64,000 bases of DNA from Saccharopolyspora shandongensis (lineage in GTDB: Bacteria > Actinomycetota > Actinomycetes > Mycobacteriales > Pseudonocardiaceae): positions 186,001 to 250,000 of the forward strand of contig NZ_FNOK01000004.1 in assembly GCF_900106995.1 (NCBI RefSeq), in the 5' to 3' direction. Both the position numbers and the translations under genes were made by a program. The notes under the pieces are model-generated. The model was not told where the DNA came from. It saw only the letters and a list, made by a program, of their open reading frames with translations, and made no database searches. Of the stretch, positions 15,293-24,327 are shown one piece after another. Within the stretch, counting starts at the first letter, position 1, and each line of letters begins with the position of its first letter.

Positions 15293-15439
15293 CGATGACG
15301 GCGGCCTTCGACGAGCAGCGCAACGTCGTCGAACGGCACGGCAACCCGCTACGCCGAACGCATCAACACCTACCCGCCCACCTCCTGCGCTGCGTCATCA
15401 GCCGGAGCCCTGCCGATCACCCATGGCAAAATCGGCCGG

Positions 15440-18400
15440 GTGCACATCGGGATGCTTGGCTCATTCGAAGTTCGCACGGATGACGGCGTCCCAGCCGACG
15501 TGCCGGGCGCCCGGTTGCGCGCACTGCTGATCGCCCTCGCCCTCGAACCGGGTCACGTCGTCCCGAAGGCGACGCTCGTCGACTGGATTTGGGGCGAGAA
15601 CCCGCCCGCCGACGCGGCGAACGCCTTGCAACGCTTGGTCTCCCGGCTGCGAAAAGCGCTGCCGGAAGGGTCGGTCGAGGGGCAGCCGAACGGCTACCGG
15701 TTGAAGGCGGAACCCGACGCCGTCGACGCCGTGCGGTTCGAACGCCTCGTGGCCCACGCCCGCGATGACGCGGATTCGCAGGGGGTGCGGCGGCTGCGCG
15801 AGGCCCTCGCGCTGTGGCGCGGTGCGGCCATGCAGGACGTCGGTTTGTCCGATAGCGCCGCGTTCGACGCTGCGGTCACCCGGCTCGAGGGGCTGCGCCT
15901 GACAGCCATGGAGGACCGGTTCGATGCGGAGATCGACCTCGGCCACGGCGCGGAGCTGGTCACGGAACTGACCGACCTGGTGGCCGCGCACCCGGTGCGG
16001 GAACGGCTCGTCGCCGCGTTGATGCGCGCCCTCGTCGCGACCGGTCGCGACACCGAGGCGCTGCTCGTGTACGAGCGCACGAGGGAAATCCTGGCCGACG
16101 AGCTGGGCGTCGACCCCTCGCCGGAGCTGTCCGCATTGCACGTCTCGCTGCTGCGGGGCGAGTTGGGCCGGCGGGAGGAGACTCGGAAGACCAACCTGCG
16201 CGCCGAGCTGACCAGCTACGTCGGCAAGGACGCCGATGTCGCCGCGGTCCGCGAACTCGTCACCGACCATCGGCTCACCACCCTGATCGGGCCGGGCGGC
16301 TCGGGCAAGACCAGGCTGGCCGCGGAAACCGCGCGCACGCTGCTCGGCGACCTGCCGGACGGGGCCTGGCTGGTCGAGCTCGCGGCCATCGGCGCCGACG
16401 GTGACGTGGCGCAAGCGACGCTCGCCGCGCTCCGGCTGCGGGATGCGCTGCTCGGCGACGCACCGGATGCGGAGCCGACGGACCGGCTCATCGCCGCGGT
16501 CCGCGAGCGGGAGATGTTGCTGGTCCTGGACAACTGCGAGCACGTGATCGAGTCCGCCGCGGCGTTCGCCCACCGGGTGCTCGGGGAGTGCCGGCGGCTG
16601 CGGATCCTCGCGACGAGCCGGGAATCCCTCGGCATCACCGGCGAGGCGCTGTGGCCGGTCGCGCCGTTGGTCCTGCCCGGGGAGGACGCCGGCCCCGGCG
16701 AGATCGAGTCCTCGCCGGCCGTCCGGCTGCTGCGGGACCGAGCCGGCACGGTGCGCAAGGACCTCGCGATCGACGCCCGCACGATGTCGACCATGGCGCG
16801 CATCTGCCAGGCGCTGGACGGCATGCCGCTGGCGATCGAGCTCGCCGCGGCCAGGCTGCGCACCATGTCGCTCGATCAGCTCGCCAACCGGCTCGACGAC
16901 CGGTTCCGCCTGCTGACCGGCGGCAGCCGGACCGCGCTGCCCCGGCACCGGACGCTGCGCGCGGTGATCGACTGGAGCTGGGAGCTGCTCACCGACGCCG
17001 AACGATCAGTCCTGTGCAGGCTCTCGGTGTTCTCCGGTGGCGCGAGTCTGGAAGCGGCCGAACAGGTCTGCGCCGGCGATGCGGTCGAGCCGGATGAGGT
17101 GCTCGAGCTGCTGACCGCGCTGACCGAGAAGTCGCTGGTGGTCACCGAGGGCGACCGGGCGCCGCGCTACCGGATGCTCGGCACGATCAAGGAGTACGCC
17201 GGGCAGCGTCTCGCGGAGGCGGGGGAATCGGACCTGACGCGCCGGGCGCATCTCGCGTACTTCACCGAATTCACCGGGATCGCGGAGCCGCACCTCCGCC
17301 GCGCCGAACAATTGGAATGGCTCGCCGCGCTCGAGGCCGAGCACGACAACATCGGCGCCGCGATGCGCGGTGCGCTCGCCGCCGGTGAAGCGGACGGGGC
17401 GATGCGGCTCGCCGCGACCGCCGGCTGGTACTGGTGGCTCGGCGGGCACAAGGTCGAGGGCAACGAGCTGCTCATGGCGGCCATCGCCATGCCCGGCGAG
17501 GTGGCCGATGAGGTCCGGGGCATCGTGTACGCGCTTGCCACGGGGTTCATGACCTCCGGGCGGGAGAGCGACCAGTTCCAGGCGGCGGAGTTGATCCACG
17601 AGGTGTACGAGATCAGCCGACGCGTCCGAAGCCATCACCCGGCGGTAGGGCTCGTCGCCGCGCTGGAACGCCTGGTGCAAACGCCGGACGCGTACGTTCC
17701 TGCGTGGGAACCGCTGCTCACCGACGAGGATCCCTGGGCGCGCGCTCTCGCCCGGCTGCAGCTGGGCAAGATGCGGATCATGCTCGGCCACGGCGACCGG
17801 GATGCGGATGCCCATCTCGAGACGGCGCTCACCGAGTTTCGCGCACTGGGCGAACGGTGGGGGATTTCGTTCGCCTTGACCGAGCTGGCGGACCGGATCG
17901 CCGTGCGCGGCGAGTTCGCCAGTGCGTGCACGTACTACGAGCAGGCGATCGCGGTCGTCACCGAGGTCGGCGCCGCCGAGGACGTGGTGCCGATGCGGTC
18001 GCGGCAGGCCCAGTTGTACTGGCTGGCGGGGGACGAGGAGTCGAGTGCGGCTGCCATGGCAGAGGCGCAGCGGTCCGCGGAACGGGTCGCCTGGCCTGGG
18101 GCGCTGACCGAGCTGGCCCTGTCGAAGGCGCAGTTCGCCCGCTGGAGCGACGACGCCGAGCAGGCACACCGGCAACTCGACGTCGCGACGGCGATGCTGG
18201 GCGATAACGCCGAGCGGGCGAGCATCCGCGCGACGAGGCACGACCTGCTCGGTTACCTCGCCGAGGATCTCGACGAGGCCCGCGAACACCGCGCCGCAGC
18301 CGCCCAGGCGGCGGACGAGGCGGGGAACGCACTCGGGATCGCGCAGGTGATCGTGGGGATCGCGGACCTGGCGCTGCGTCAGCAGGAGTACGAGCAAGCC

Positions 18401-18580
18401 GCGCGGCTGCTCGCGGCGAGCGCCGGTGTGCGCGGTCTGCCGGATCGTTCCCACCCGGATGTGGGCCGGATCGAGCAGGCCGCGCGGCGCCACCTCGGTG
18501 ACACGCGGTTCACCGAGGTGACGCAGGAGGGGGCGCAGGCGAGCTGGCGCGAGCTGGTCGCGGTCACGCTCGCTTGTTGA
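15440..18580 (+). CDS. AfsR/SARP family regulator with NB-ARC and TPR domains
   Basis: A 1046-residue multidomain activator. Residues 1-90 form an OmpR-type winged helix; 95-240 form the BTAD domain (VRFERLVAHARD through ADELGVDPSPELSALH). An NB-ARC-type ATPase follows, with Walker A GPGGSGKT at 284-291 and a Walker B-like strand LLVLDNCEHV near 356; the C-terminal 450 residues are TPR-like helices. I chose GTG 15440, which opens MHIGMLGSFEV. SARPs recruit RNA polymerase to heptamer repeats 11 bp apart, and such repeats stand before the P450, drrA-like and DUF4097 genes on both sides of this gene. Autoregulation through the shared P450 gap is possible. Confidence 0.9.
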   Translation: MHIGMLGSFEVRTDDGVPADVPGARLRALLIALALEPGHVVPKATLVDWIWGENPPADAANALQRLVSRLRKALPEGSVEGQPNGYRLKAEPDAVDAVRFERLVAHARDDADSQGVRRLREALALWRGAAMQDVGLSDSAAFDAAVTRLEGLRLTAMEDRFDAEIDLGHGAELVTELTDLVAAHPVRERLVAALMRALVATGRDTEALLVYERTREILADELGVDPSPELSALHVSLLRGELGRREETRKTNLRAELTSYVGKDADVAAVRELVTDHRLTTLIGPGGSGKTRLAAETARTLLGDLPDGAWLVELAAIGADGDVAQATLAALRLRDALLGDAPDAEPTDRLIAAVREREMLLVLDNCEHVIESAAAFAHRVLGECRRLRILATSRESLGITGEALWPVAPLVLPGEDAGPGEIESSPAVRLLRDRAGTVRKDLAIDARTMSTMARICQALDGMPLAIELAAARLRTMSLDQLANRLDDRFRLLTGGSRTALPRHRTLRAVIDWSWELLTDAERSVLCRLSVFSGGASLEAAEQVCAGDAVEPDEVLELLTALTEKSLVVTEGDRAPRYRMLGTIKEYAGQRLAEAGESDLTRRAHLAYFTEFTGIAEPHLRRAEQLEWLAALEAEHDNIGAAMRGALAAGEADGAMRLAATAGWYWWLGGHKVEGNELLMAAIAMPGEVADEVRGIVYALATGFMTSGRESDQFQAAELIHEVYEISRRVRSHHPAVGLVAALERLVQTPDAYVPAWEPLLTDEDPWARALARLQLGKMRIMLGHGDRDADAHLETALTEFRALGERWGISFALTELADRIAVRGEFASACTYYEQAIAVVTEVGAAEDVVPMRSRQAQLYWLAGDEESSAAAMAEAQRSAERVAWPGALTELALSKAQFARWSDDAEQAHRQLDVATAMLGDNAERASIRATRHDLLGYLAEDLDEAREHRAAAAQAADEAGNALGIAQVIVGIADLALRQQEYEQAARLLAASAGVRGLPDRSHPDVGRIEQAARRHLGDTRFTEVTQEGAQASWRELVAVTLAC

Positions 18581-19307
18581 ACGTGGCGGACGCCCACAGG
18601 TACCCGACGAGAGCGATCCCGACGCACCAGGCGATCGCGGCGATCGCGTAGCCGGACGACGGTGTGCCGTTGAGAAGCCCGCGCAGGGTTTCGATGATCG
18701 GCGTGAAGGGCTGGTACTCCGCGAACTCCCGGAGGCCGGGCCCCATCTTCTCCGCAGGCACGATCGCGCTGCTGAAGAACGGGAGCATGACCAGCGGCAC
18801 CGAGGACAGGCCCGCCGTTTCCGGAGACTTCGCGGCCATTCCCAAGGCGACCGTGAGCCAGCCCGCCGCGAAACCGAGCAGCGCGACGACACCGACCACG
18901 CCGAGCCAGTCGAGGAGGCTCGCCGACGGGCTGAATCCCAGCAGGAAGGCGACTCCGATGATCGCCGCGATGGCGACCAGATTGGTCAGCAGGCTGGCGA
19001 TGACGTGACCGGTCAGCACCGCACCGCGGGAGACGTCCATGACCTTGAAGCGGTTGATGATGCCCTTGGTCATGTCGGAGTTCACCGACGTCGCCACGGA
19101 ACCCAGCCCGTAGCAGACGGCCAGCAGGAGCATGCCCGGCGTCGCGTAGTCGACGTAGTCGACACCGACGCTGAAGGCGTCACCGAGCATGTACACGAAC
19201 ATCAGCATGACCACGACCGGCATCAGGACCGCGTTGAACACCGAGGTCGGATTCCGGGTGATGTGCTTGAAGTTGCGACGCAACATCACCATCGAATGGG
19301 ATTTCAT
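18564..19307 (-). CDS. ABC-2 type exporter permease (DrrB-like)
   Basis: A 247-residue permease with six hydrophobic helices. It opens MKSHSMVMLRRNFKHITRNP, typical of DrrB/NodJ-type subunits, and contains GPGLREFAEYQPFTPIIETL near the C-terminus, the conserved ABC-2 loop. It starts 4 bases inside the end of the ATPase gene (ATGA overlap), so one transporter complex is made. Its stop region overlaps the 3' end of the convergent SARP regulator gene by 17 bases. Substrate: probably a hydrophobic drug or lipid. Confidence 0.92.
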   Translation of the reverse strand: MKSHSMVMLRRNFKHITRNPTSVFNAVLMPVVVMLMFVYMLGDAFSVGVDYVDYATPGMLLLAVCYGLGSVATSVNSDMTKGIINRFKVMDVSRGAVLTGHVIASLLTNLVAIAAIIGVAFLLGFSPSASLLDWLGVVGVVALLGFAAGWLTVALGMAAKSPETAGLSSVPLVMLPFFSSAIVPAEKMGPGLREFAEYQPFTPIIETLRGLLNGTPSSGYAIAAIAWCVGIALVGYLWASATFNKRA

Positions 19308-20239
19308 TTCGCGACCACCTCCGCGGTGCGGCCCGTGAGGGCGAGGAAAACGTCATCGAGGTCCGGCGTGTGCACGGTGCAGCCTTCGGCGTTGAGCGAG
19401 TGCTCGTCGAGCCTGTCCAGCAGGGCCCGCAGCGACTTCGTCCCGCCGTCGCTGGGAACCCGCAGGGTCAGCGCCTCGTCGTCCCGCGTGGAGTCGGCGA
19501 TGAGCCGCGCGGCCTCGTGGAGTTCGGCGACGGTGGTGAACCGGAGCCGGACGTGCGTCCCGGGGATCTGGCGCTTGAGGTCGTCGGGCGTGCCCTGGGC
19601 GACGAGGCGGCCGTGGTCGAGCACCGCGATCCGGTCGGCGAGCTGGTCGGCTTCCTCGAGGTACTGGGTGGTGAGGAAGATGGTCACGCCATCGCCCACC
19701 AGCTCGCGGATGATCGACCACATCGTGCGACGGCTGCGCGGATCCAGGCCCGTCGTCGGCTCGTCCAGGAAGATGATCCGCGGGTTGCCGACGAGCGTCA
19801 TGGCCAGGTCGAGCTTCCGGCGCATGCCCCCGGAATAGGTCGACGCGGGCTTCCGCGCCGACTCGACCAGATCGAAGCGCTCCAGCAGCTCCGCGACGAC
19901 CCGCTTGCCGCCGTTGGCGGGGTTCAGGTCCACCATCAGCTGCAGGTTCTCCTGCCCCGTCAGCAGCTCGTCCACCGCCGCGAACTGGCCGGTGACCCCG
20001 ATCGCCGCGCGCACCGCCTTGGCCTCGGTCGCGAGGTCGTGCCCGGCCACCCGGACCGTCCCGCCGTCGGCCTTCGCCAGCGTGGTCAGCACGTTCACCG
20101 TCGTCGTCTTGCCGGCCCCGTTCGGACCGAGCAGGGAGAAGATCGTGCCCGCGCGGACGTCCAGATCGATGCCGTCGAGCACTGTCTTGTCCTGGTAGGC
20201 CTTCCGCAACCCGGAGGCCGTGATCGCTGAATCCGTCAT
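19304..20239 (-). CDS. ABC exporter ATP-binding protein (DrrA-like)
   Basis: A 311-residue ATPase with Walker A GPNGAGKT (38-45), Q-loop VTGQFAAVDELLTGQENL, signature TYSGGMRRKLDLA, Walker B RIIFLDEPTTGLDPRSR and H-loop FLTTQYLEEAD. The C-terminal extension after residue 220 is the DrrA/daunorubicin-resistance type. It is the first gene of the exporter operon. Four heptamers spaced 11, 11 and 12 bp lie 22-63 bases upstream of the ATG, so the neighbouring SARP regulator probably drives the operon. Confidence 0.93.
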   Translation of the reverse strand: MTDSAITASGLRKAYQDKTVLDGIDLDVRAGTIFSLLGPNGAGKTTTVNVLTTLAKADGGTVRVAGHDLATEAKAVRAAIGVTGQFAAVDELLTGQENLQLMVDLNPANGGKRVVAELLERFDLVESARKPASTYSGGMRRKLDLAMTLVGNPRIIFLDEPTTGLDPRSRRTMWSIIRELVGDGVTIFLTTQYLEEADQLADRIAVLDHGRLVAQGTPDDLKRQIPGTHVRLRFTTVAELHEAARLIADSTRDDEALTLRVPSDGGTKSLRALLDRLDEHSLNAEGCTVHTPDLDDVFLALTGRTAEVVAK

Positions 20240-20261
20240 GCGATCACTGTCATCGGCCGAC

Positions 20262-20302
20262 CTGACACCGACCTGCCGTCGGCCTGACACGACCCCTGAC
20301 AC
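20262..20302 (-). promoter_or_regulatory. SARP-type heptamer repeats upstream of drrA-like gene
   Basis: On the plus strand CTGACAC (20262), CTGCCGT (20273), CTGACAC (20284) and CTGACAC (20296) are spaced 11, 11 and 12 bp. The same 11-11-12 spacing occurs upstream of the DUF4097 gene. CGATCAC (20241-20247) stands between the repeats and the ATG. Confidence 0.8.
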
Positions 20303-20330
20303 GGCGTGCGCACGCCTGAGCACGCACAAC

Positions 20331-20361
20331 GGGCCGAGCAGGCAACCTGCCTGCTCGGCCC
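20331..20361 (-). terminator. strong hairpin after the S9 peptidase gene
   Basis: GGGCCGAGCAGGCA (20331-20344) pairs perfectly with 20348-20361 around a 3-base loop, 34 bases past the peptidase stop. It separates that transcript from the SARP-controlled drrA promoter. Confidence 0.7.
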
Positions 20362-20394
20362 GGAATGATCGCCGGTGGGGATCGGGTTTTCGGC

Positions 20395-22671
20395 TCAGGC
20401 GAAGAACTCGCCGAGCAACTCGGGGTCGATGGTGATGGGTGCGGGGCGGTAGGCGGGCGGCTGCGTGCCCATCAGCTCGCGCACCAGGAAGTCCCAGCCG
20501 CGCGTGCGGACGTACTGCAGGCAGTCGATGAACAGGTGCTCGGCCCCGGGCACGATGAGCAGCTCGAAGTCCTTGCCTGCGGCGATGAGCCGGTCGGCCA
20601 GCCGCAGCGTGTGGGCCGGGTGGACCTGGTCGTCCATCTCGCCGTGGATGAGCAGCAGCTTGCCCGCCAACCGATCCGCGATGTCCACATTGGATGACCG
20701 AGCCCATGCCTCGGGGTTGTCCGCGCCGTCGTATGCCTCCGCGTAGCCCTGCATGAAGTAGCGCGAGTCGTGCGAGCCGGAGAGGGCGACTCCGGCCTTG
20801 TAGACCTCGGGGAAGTCCAGCATCGCCCGCACGGTGGCGAACCCGCCTCCGGAGTGGCCGAACGCGCCCATCCGGTCCAGGTCCATCCACGGCCGGGTCT
20901 CGGCCAGCTGCCGCAGCGCGGCGACGTGGTCGGCCAGGGATCCGGCATCGGCCACGTGGCCGTAGGAGGCGTCGTGGAAGGCCTTGCTCCGCCCGGGGGT
21001 GCCTCGCCCGTCCATCGCGACGACCACGAAGCCCAGCGCCGCGATGGGTTCCGCGTCGGCGCCCATCCCGCCGGGGTCGAAGCACGGGTCGACCCGGGTG
21101 AGATGCGGGCCGGGGTAGACGCTGTCCACCACCGGGTAGCGCCGGGCCGGATCGAACCCCCGCGGCCGGTACAGCACCCCGTAGATGTCCGTCACCCCGT
21201 CGGCCGCCTTGACGCGGAACCGTTCCGGTGGCGTCCAGCCGATGGCGGTGAGCTTGCCGATGTCGGCGCGCTCCAGCTCGACCAGCACCCGACCGGTCCA
21301 GTCGCGGACGCTGGACACCGGCGGTGTATCCACAGTGGACGCGGAGTCGATGAAGTACGCCATGGTGTCCGGCGCCGTGACGATGTGGTCCAGCTCGTCG
21401 TCGGTGACCTTGGCGAAGCCGGTGCCGTCCAGGTTGGCCCGGCACACCGTGCGCCGGTACGGGTCCTCCCCGACCAGCCCGGCGGCGATGAAGTACACCA
21501 CCCGCTCGGCCTCGTCGACGTGCAGGATCTGCCGCACCGCCCACCGCCCGGAGGTGACCTGCCCGAGCAGCGCGCCGGTGCGCAGGTCGTACCGGTACAG
21601 GTGGCCCCAGCCGTCCCGCTGCGAGTACCACAGCACCTCGTCGGCCAGCACCCGCACGATCGGCGCCGAGGTCATCCACTGGTTCGGCTCCACGCGGGTG
21701 GCCCCGGTCTCGCTGAGCACAGTGGTGACCTCGCCGGTGGCCGGGTCCAGCCGGTGCAGGGTGAGCGTGCGCAGGTCGCGGGGCTGGCCGAGGTAGTACA
21801 CCGCCGAGCTGTCGTCCGCCCACCACGCCCACTTGACCATGATCGGCGACAGCTGCGACATGAGCAGCGGCTCGGCCTGCGCGCGGACCACCGTGCCCTC
21901 GGCGACGTCCAGCACGATCAGCTCGGCCTGCGGCACTTCCTCGTCCCCGGCGTAGGCGTACCGCTGGGTGCGCAGCACCGGGGCGCCGCCGTCGGCGGGC
22001 CGGGCCTCCACCAGGTGGGTCTGCCGGACGCCGCGCTCATCGGTCCGGTGCGCCAGCACGCGCGTCGAGTCGGGCGACCAGGCCACGGCCGGTGGGAGGT
22101 GCGGTAGGCCGAACTTGCGCAGCAGGGTGGGGTTTCTCGTGCAGTCCGGGCCGGACCCGTACCGGTAGGCGGGCTCGCCGTCGGTGGTCAGCGCCCACTC
22201 GCGGCCATCGGAGAGGGAGCGCGCCCACAGGTCGTGCCCCCGCTGGGACACCGCGAACTTCTTGTCAGGTGACGGCACCTCCAGCGGATTGCCCGGCGGC
22301 ACGCCCTCGGCCCGCTCGCAGGCGTAGCTGTCCAGGCGGCAGCGCCAATGCTCGCCGAACGCGTCGAACTCCACGGCGTTCCCGGCCGGCTCGATGGCCC
22401 TGAAAGGCAGCGCCTCGGGGTCGACCTGCTGCCCGGAGGCCGCGGTCAGCGAGGCGGCGAGCCGGGCGTGGTCGAAGGCCGGCTCGCGGGTGCCCGCGGC
22501 CGGGTCGACCAGCACGAACCGCTTGCCGACCCCGTTGCTCACCCCGTACCAGAAACGGGCTCCTCCGTCGATCCACTGCGGCCTGATCTTGTCCCCGACG
22601 ACGAGCTCGCCAGGGCGGGCCATTCGGCGCAGGAGTTGCTCCGCGGCCTGGTAGTCCTGAGTGGTGGTCAT
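20395..22671 (-). CDS. S9 family serine peptidase (DPP-IV-like)
   Basis: A 758-residue prolyl-oligopeptidase-superfamily enzyme with an N-terminal beta-propeller (about 50-490; for example NRYGSGPD-like and WSPDSTRVLAHRTDERG blades) and a C-terminal alpha/beta hydrolase domain. The nucleophile elbow is GAFGHSGGGFATV. The acid lies near HGEMDDQVHPAH and the His near PGAEHLFID. No signal peptide, so probably cytoplasmic. ATG 22669-22671 was chosen over an upstream ATG because MTTTQDYQAAEQLLRRM is the natural domain start. It lies 107 bases after the DUF4097 gene in the same direction and probably shares its SARP-type promoter. Confidence 0.9.
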   Translation of the reverse strand: MTTTQDYQAAEQLLRRMARPGELVVGDKIRPQWIDGGARFWYGVSNGVGKRFVLVDPAAGTREPAFDHARLAASLTAASGQQVDPEALPFRAIEPAGNAVEFDAFGEHWRCRLDSYACERAEGVPPGNPLEVPSPDKKFAVSQRGHDLWARSLSDGREWALTTDGEPAYRYGSGPDCTRNPTLLRKFGLPHLPPAVAWSPDSTRVLAHRTDERGVRQTHLVEARPADGGAPVLRTQRYAYAGDEEVPQAELIVLDVAEGTVVRAQAEPLLMSQLSPIMVKWAWWADDSSAVYYLGQPRDLRTLTLHRLDPATGEVTTVLSETGATRVEPNQWMTSAPIVRVLADEVLWYSQRDGWGHLYRYDLRTGALLGQVTSGRWAVRQILHVDEAERVVYFIAAGLVGEDPYRRTVCRANLDGTGFAKVTDDELDHIVTAPDTMAYFIDSASTVDTPPVSSVRDWTGRVLVELERADIGKLTAIGWTPPERFRVKAADGVTDIYGVLYRPRGFDPARRYPVVDSVYPGPHLTRVDPCFDPGGMGADAEPIAALGFVVVAMDGRGTPGRSKAFHDASYGHVADAGSLADHVAALRQLAETRPWMDLDRMGAFGHSGGGFATVRAMLDFPEVYKAGVALSGSHDSRYFMQGYAEAYDGADNPEAWARSSNVDIADRLAGKLLLIHGEMDDQVHPAHTLRLADRLIAAGKDFELLIVPGAEHLFIDCLQYVRTRGWDFLVRELMGTQPPAYRPAPITIDPELLGEFFA

Positions 22672-22778
22672 CTGTTCTGTCCTTTTTCGGCGTCGATTCC
22701 GGGCATGGCGATGCCACGGTGGTGCCATCACGGCAGGGGAAGAAGGGACGCGGGCCGTCTCGCGAGCGAGGAGAGGTG

Positions 22779-23609
22779 TCAGGCGGGGCGGACGATGATG
22801 TCGCCGCCGTGGCTGCGGGCGCGCACCTTGACGGTTCGGTCGGTCGGCTCGGAGGCTTCCAGGCGGTTGTGCACCCGTCCGGCCGAGGTGTGCGCGTCCA
22901 GCCTGGCGGCGGTGCCCCGAGGAACGCCGACCTCGACCTCACCCGTGGGGGTGTACAGGTCGACCGCGCCGCTGCCGAGCTCGCCGACGCGGATGTCGCC
23001 GCTGGCGGTCCTGGCGTCGACCGCGGCACGCGCCACGTCAACGGTGATGCCGCCGTTGGCCGAGCTCACCCGCAGGTCGCCGGCGACCTCGCCGACCCAG
23101 ATGTCACCGCCGATGTTCTTGACCACCGCGCCGCCGTCGACCTGGCGCAGCCGGATGCCCCCGTTCCCGCTGACGTCGGCCTGGCCGGACACGCGGTCCA
23201 CGGTGATCTTGCCGGCGGTGGTCCGCAGCCGAGCGCCGGTGGCCTGCTCGACCCGGATGTCCCCGGTGGGGGTCTTCAGCTGGCACGAGCCGACCGAGCC
23301 CTCGACGAGGTACCCGCCGTTCGCGGTGTCACCCCGCACGTCCGACCCGGTCGGCAGCTCGACCAGCACCTCCACCGCGCCGTACTTGGTGGTCCACAGG
23401 TTGCGCAACTTCGGCTGCTTGACGACCAGCTTCCCGTTGGCGAAATCGATGCCGGTCTGCTCGGCGGCCTTGACGTCGAGCTCCCAGGAAGGGTCGACGG
23501 GGCGAACCTCGACAACGGTGTCGGAGCGGTCACCGGCGACGAAACGAATGCTCCCGAAGGTGATGTCGACGGTCGCAGAGATCGGCCGAGGGGTGTCGAA
23601 GGTCTGCAT
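22779..23609 (-). CDS. DUF4097 family beta-helix protein
   Basis: A 276-residue protein made of repeated short beta-strand turns with alternating Gly and Asp/Asn (GDIRVEQATGARLRTTAGKI, SGNGGIRLRQVDGGAVVKNI), the stacked right-handed pattern of DUF4097. There is no signal peptide. ATG 23607-23609 follows GGAGG at 7 bases and is preferred. An in-frame ATG at 23642 would place the start 23 bases from the heptamer repeats, like drrA. The molecular role is unknown; family members often sit beside envelope-stress or export genes. Probable operon with the S9 peptidase. Confidence 0.85.
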   Translation of the reverse strand: MQTFDTPRPISATVDITFGSIRFVAGDRSDTVVEVRPVDPSWELDVKAAEQTGIDFANGKLVVKQPKLRNLWTTKYGAVEVLVELPTGSDVRGDTANGGYLVEGSVGSCQLKTPTGDIRVEQATGARLRTTAGKITVDRVSGQADVSGNGGIRLRQVDGGAVVKNIGGDIWVGEVAGDLRVSSANGGITVDVARAAVDARTASGDIRVGELGSGAVDLYTPTGEVEVGVPRGTAARLDAHTSAGRVHNRLEASEPTDRTVKVRARSHGGDIIVRPA

Positions 23610-23665
23610 GGCGGTGGCCTCCAGCGGAGTCGTAGCTGTCATGCCAACTACGATCACGGCCCGCG

Positions 23666-23706
23666 CTGACACGGAACGGTCACAGCCCTGACGCCACCCC
23701 TGACAC
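23666..23706 (-). promoter_or_regulatory. SARP-type heptamer repeats upstream of DUF4097 gene
   Basis: On the plus strand CTGACAC (23666), CGGTCAC (23677), CTGACGC (23688) and CTGACAC (23700) are spaced 11, 11 and 12 bp, the same geometry as the drrA promoter. CGATCAC (23651-23657) again lies on the gene side. Confidence 0.78.
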
Positions 23707-23958
23707 AAACAAAACCCCTGCTCACGCAGGCAAGCCGACCGTGATCCACCCAACGAGGGTCGCTTTTTCCTTCCGGACAAGGCAAACAAACCCACATCCG
23801 AGCTGAAGACGTTGTGCGGCAAGGGCTATCACTGCTTCGACGCGGGCATGCCGGAGGCCAGCTCCCACAGTGCCTCGCGCAGCAAGCGAGCGATCGGAAC
23901 CAGCTGGTCGGCCAGGGTTCGATGCAGACGTCGACGGCCGTCCCGAGGGCCGCGGCCA

Positions 23959-24210
23959 CTAACCGCAGGCAGAGGCCACGGGTAGGGCCGCTTCAAATTG
24001 CCGAACCGGAGCCGATTCAGCATCGGGCCAGAGGTACGTCTCGGACTCTCGCACCATCGCGGCCACCACGTGGCGGTGCTTGCGGTAGGGAGGCCTGGCC
24101 TTCGTGATCCACCGTTCGACCGTCTTGGGGTCGACCTCGGTCGCCTCGGCAACCTGTTCCGGCGTGATTCCGTTGCGCAGCAAGGCATCACGCAGGCGCT
24201 CGTTCAGCAT
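23959..24210 (-). CDS. XRE-type HTH protein, probably truncated
   Basis: 83 residues from ATG 24208-24210. The N-terminal HTH is clear: MLNERLRDALLRNGITPEQV, then AEATEVDPKTVERWITKARP and the family-typical HRHVVAAMVRESETYLWPDA. Longer actinobacterial relatives continue for 150-200 residues after YLWPDA. Here the frame soon ends, and no frame from 23700 to 23960 gives a convincing continuation. A shortened regulator or pseudogene. Confidence 0.6.
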   Translation of the reverse strand: MLNERLRDALLRNGITPEQVAEATEVDPKTVERWITKARPPYRKHRHVVAAMVRESETYLWPDAESAPVRQFEAALPVASACG

Positions 24211-24327
24211 TCCACCCCCCAGGGATGCCCTGGACGTTAGCGAGGACGCCCCCAGAAATCGCTCAACCGAGGTCGACCACTGGCCGTCGAGGCCCGGGAG
24301 AACCGGCATGGCTCGGCTGAGCGCGCG

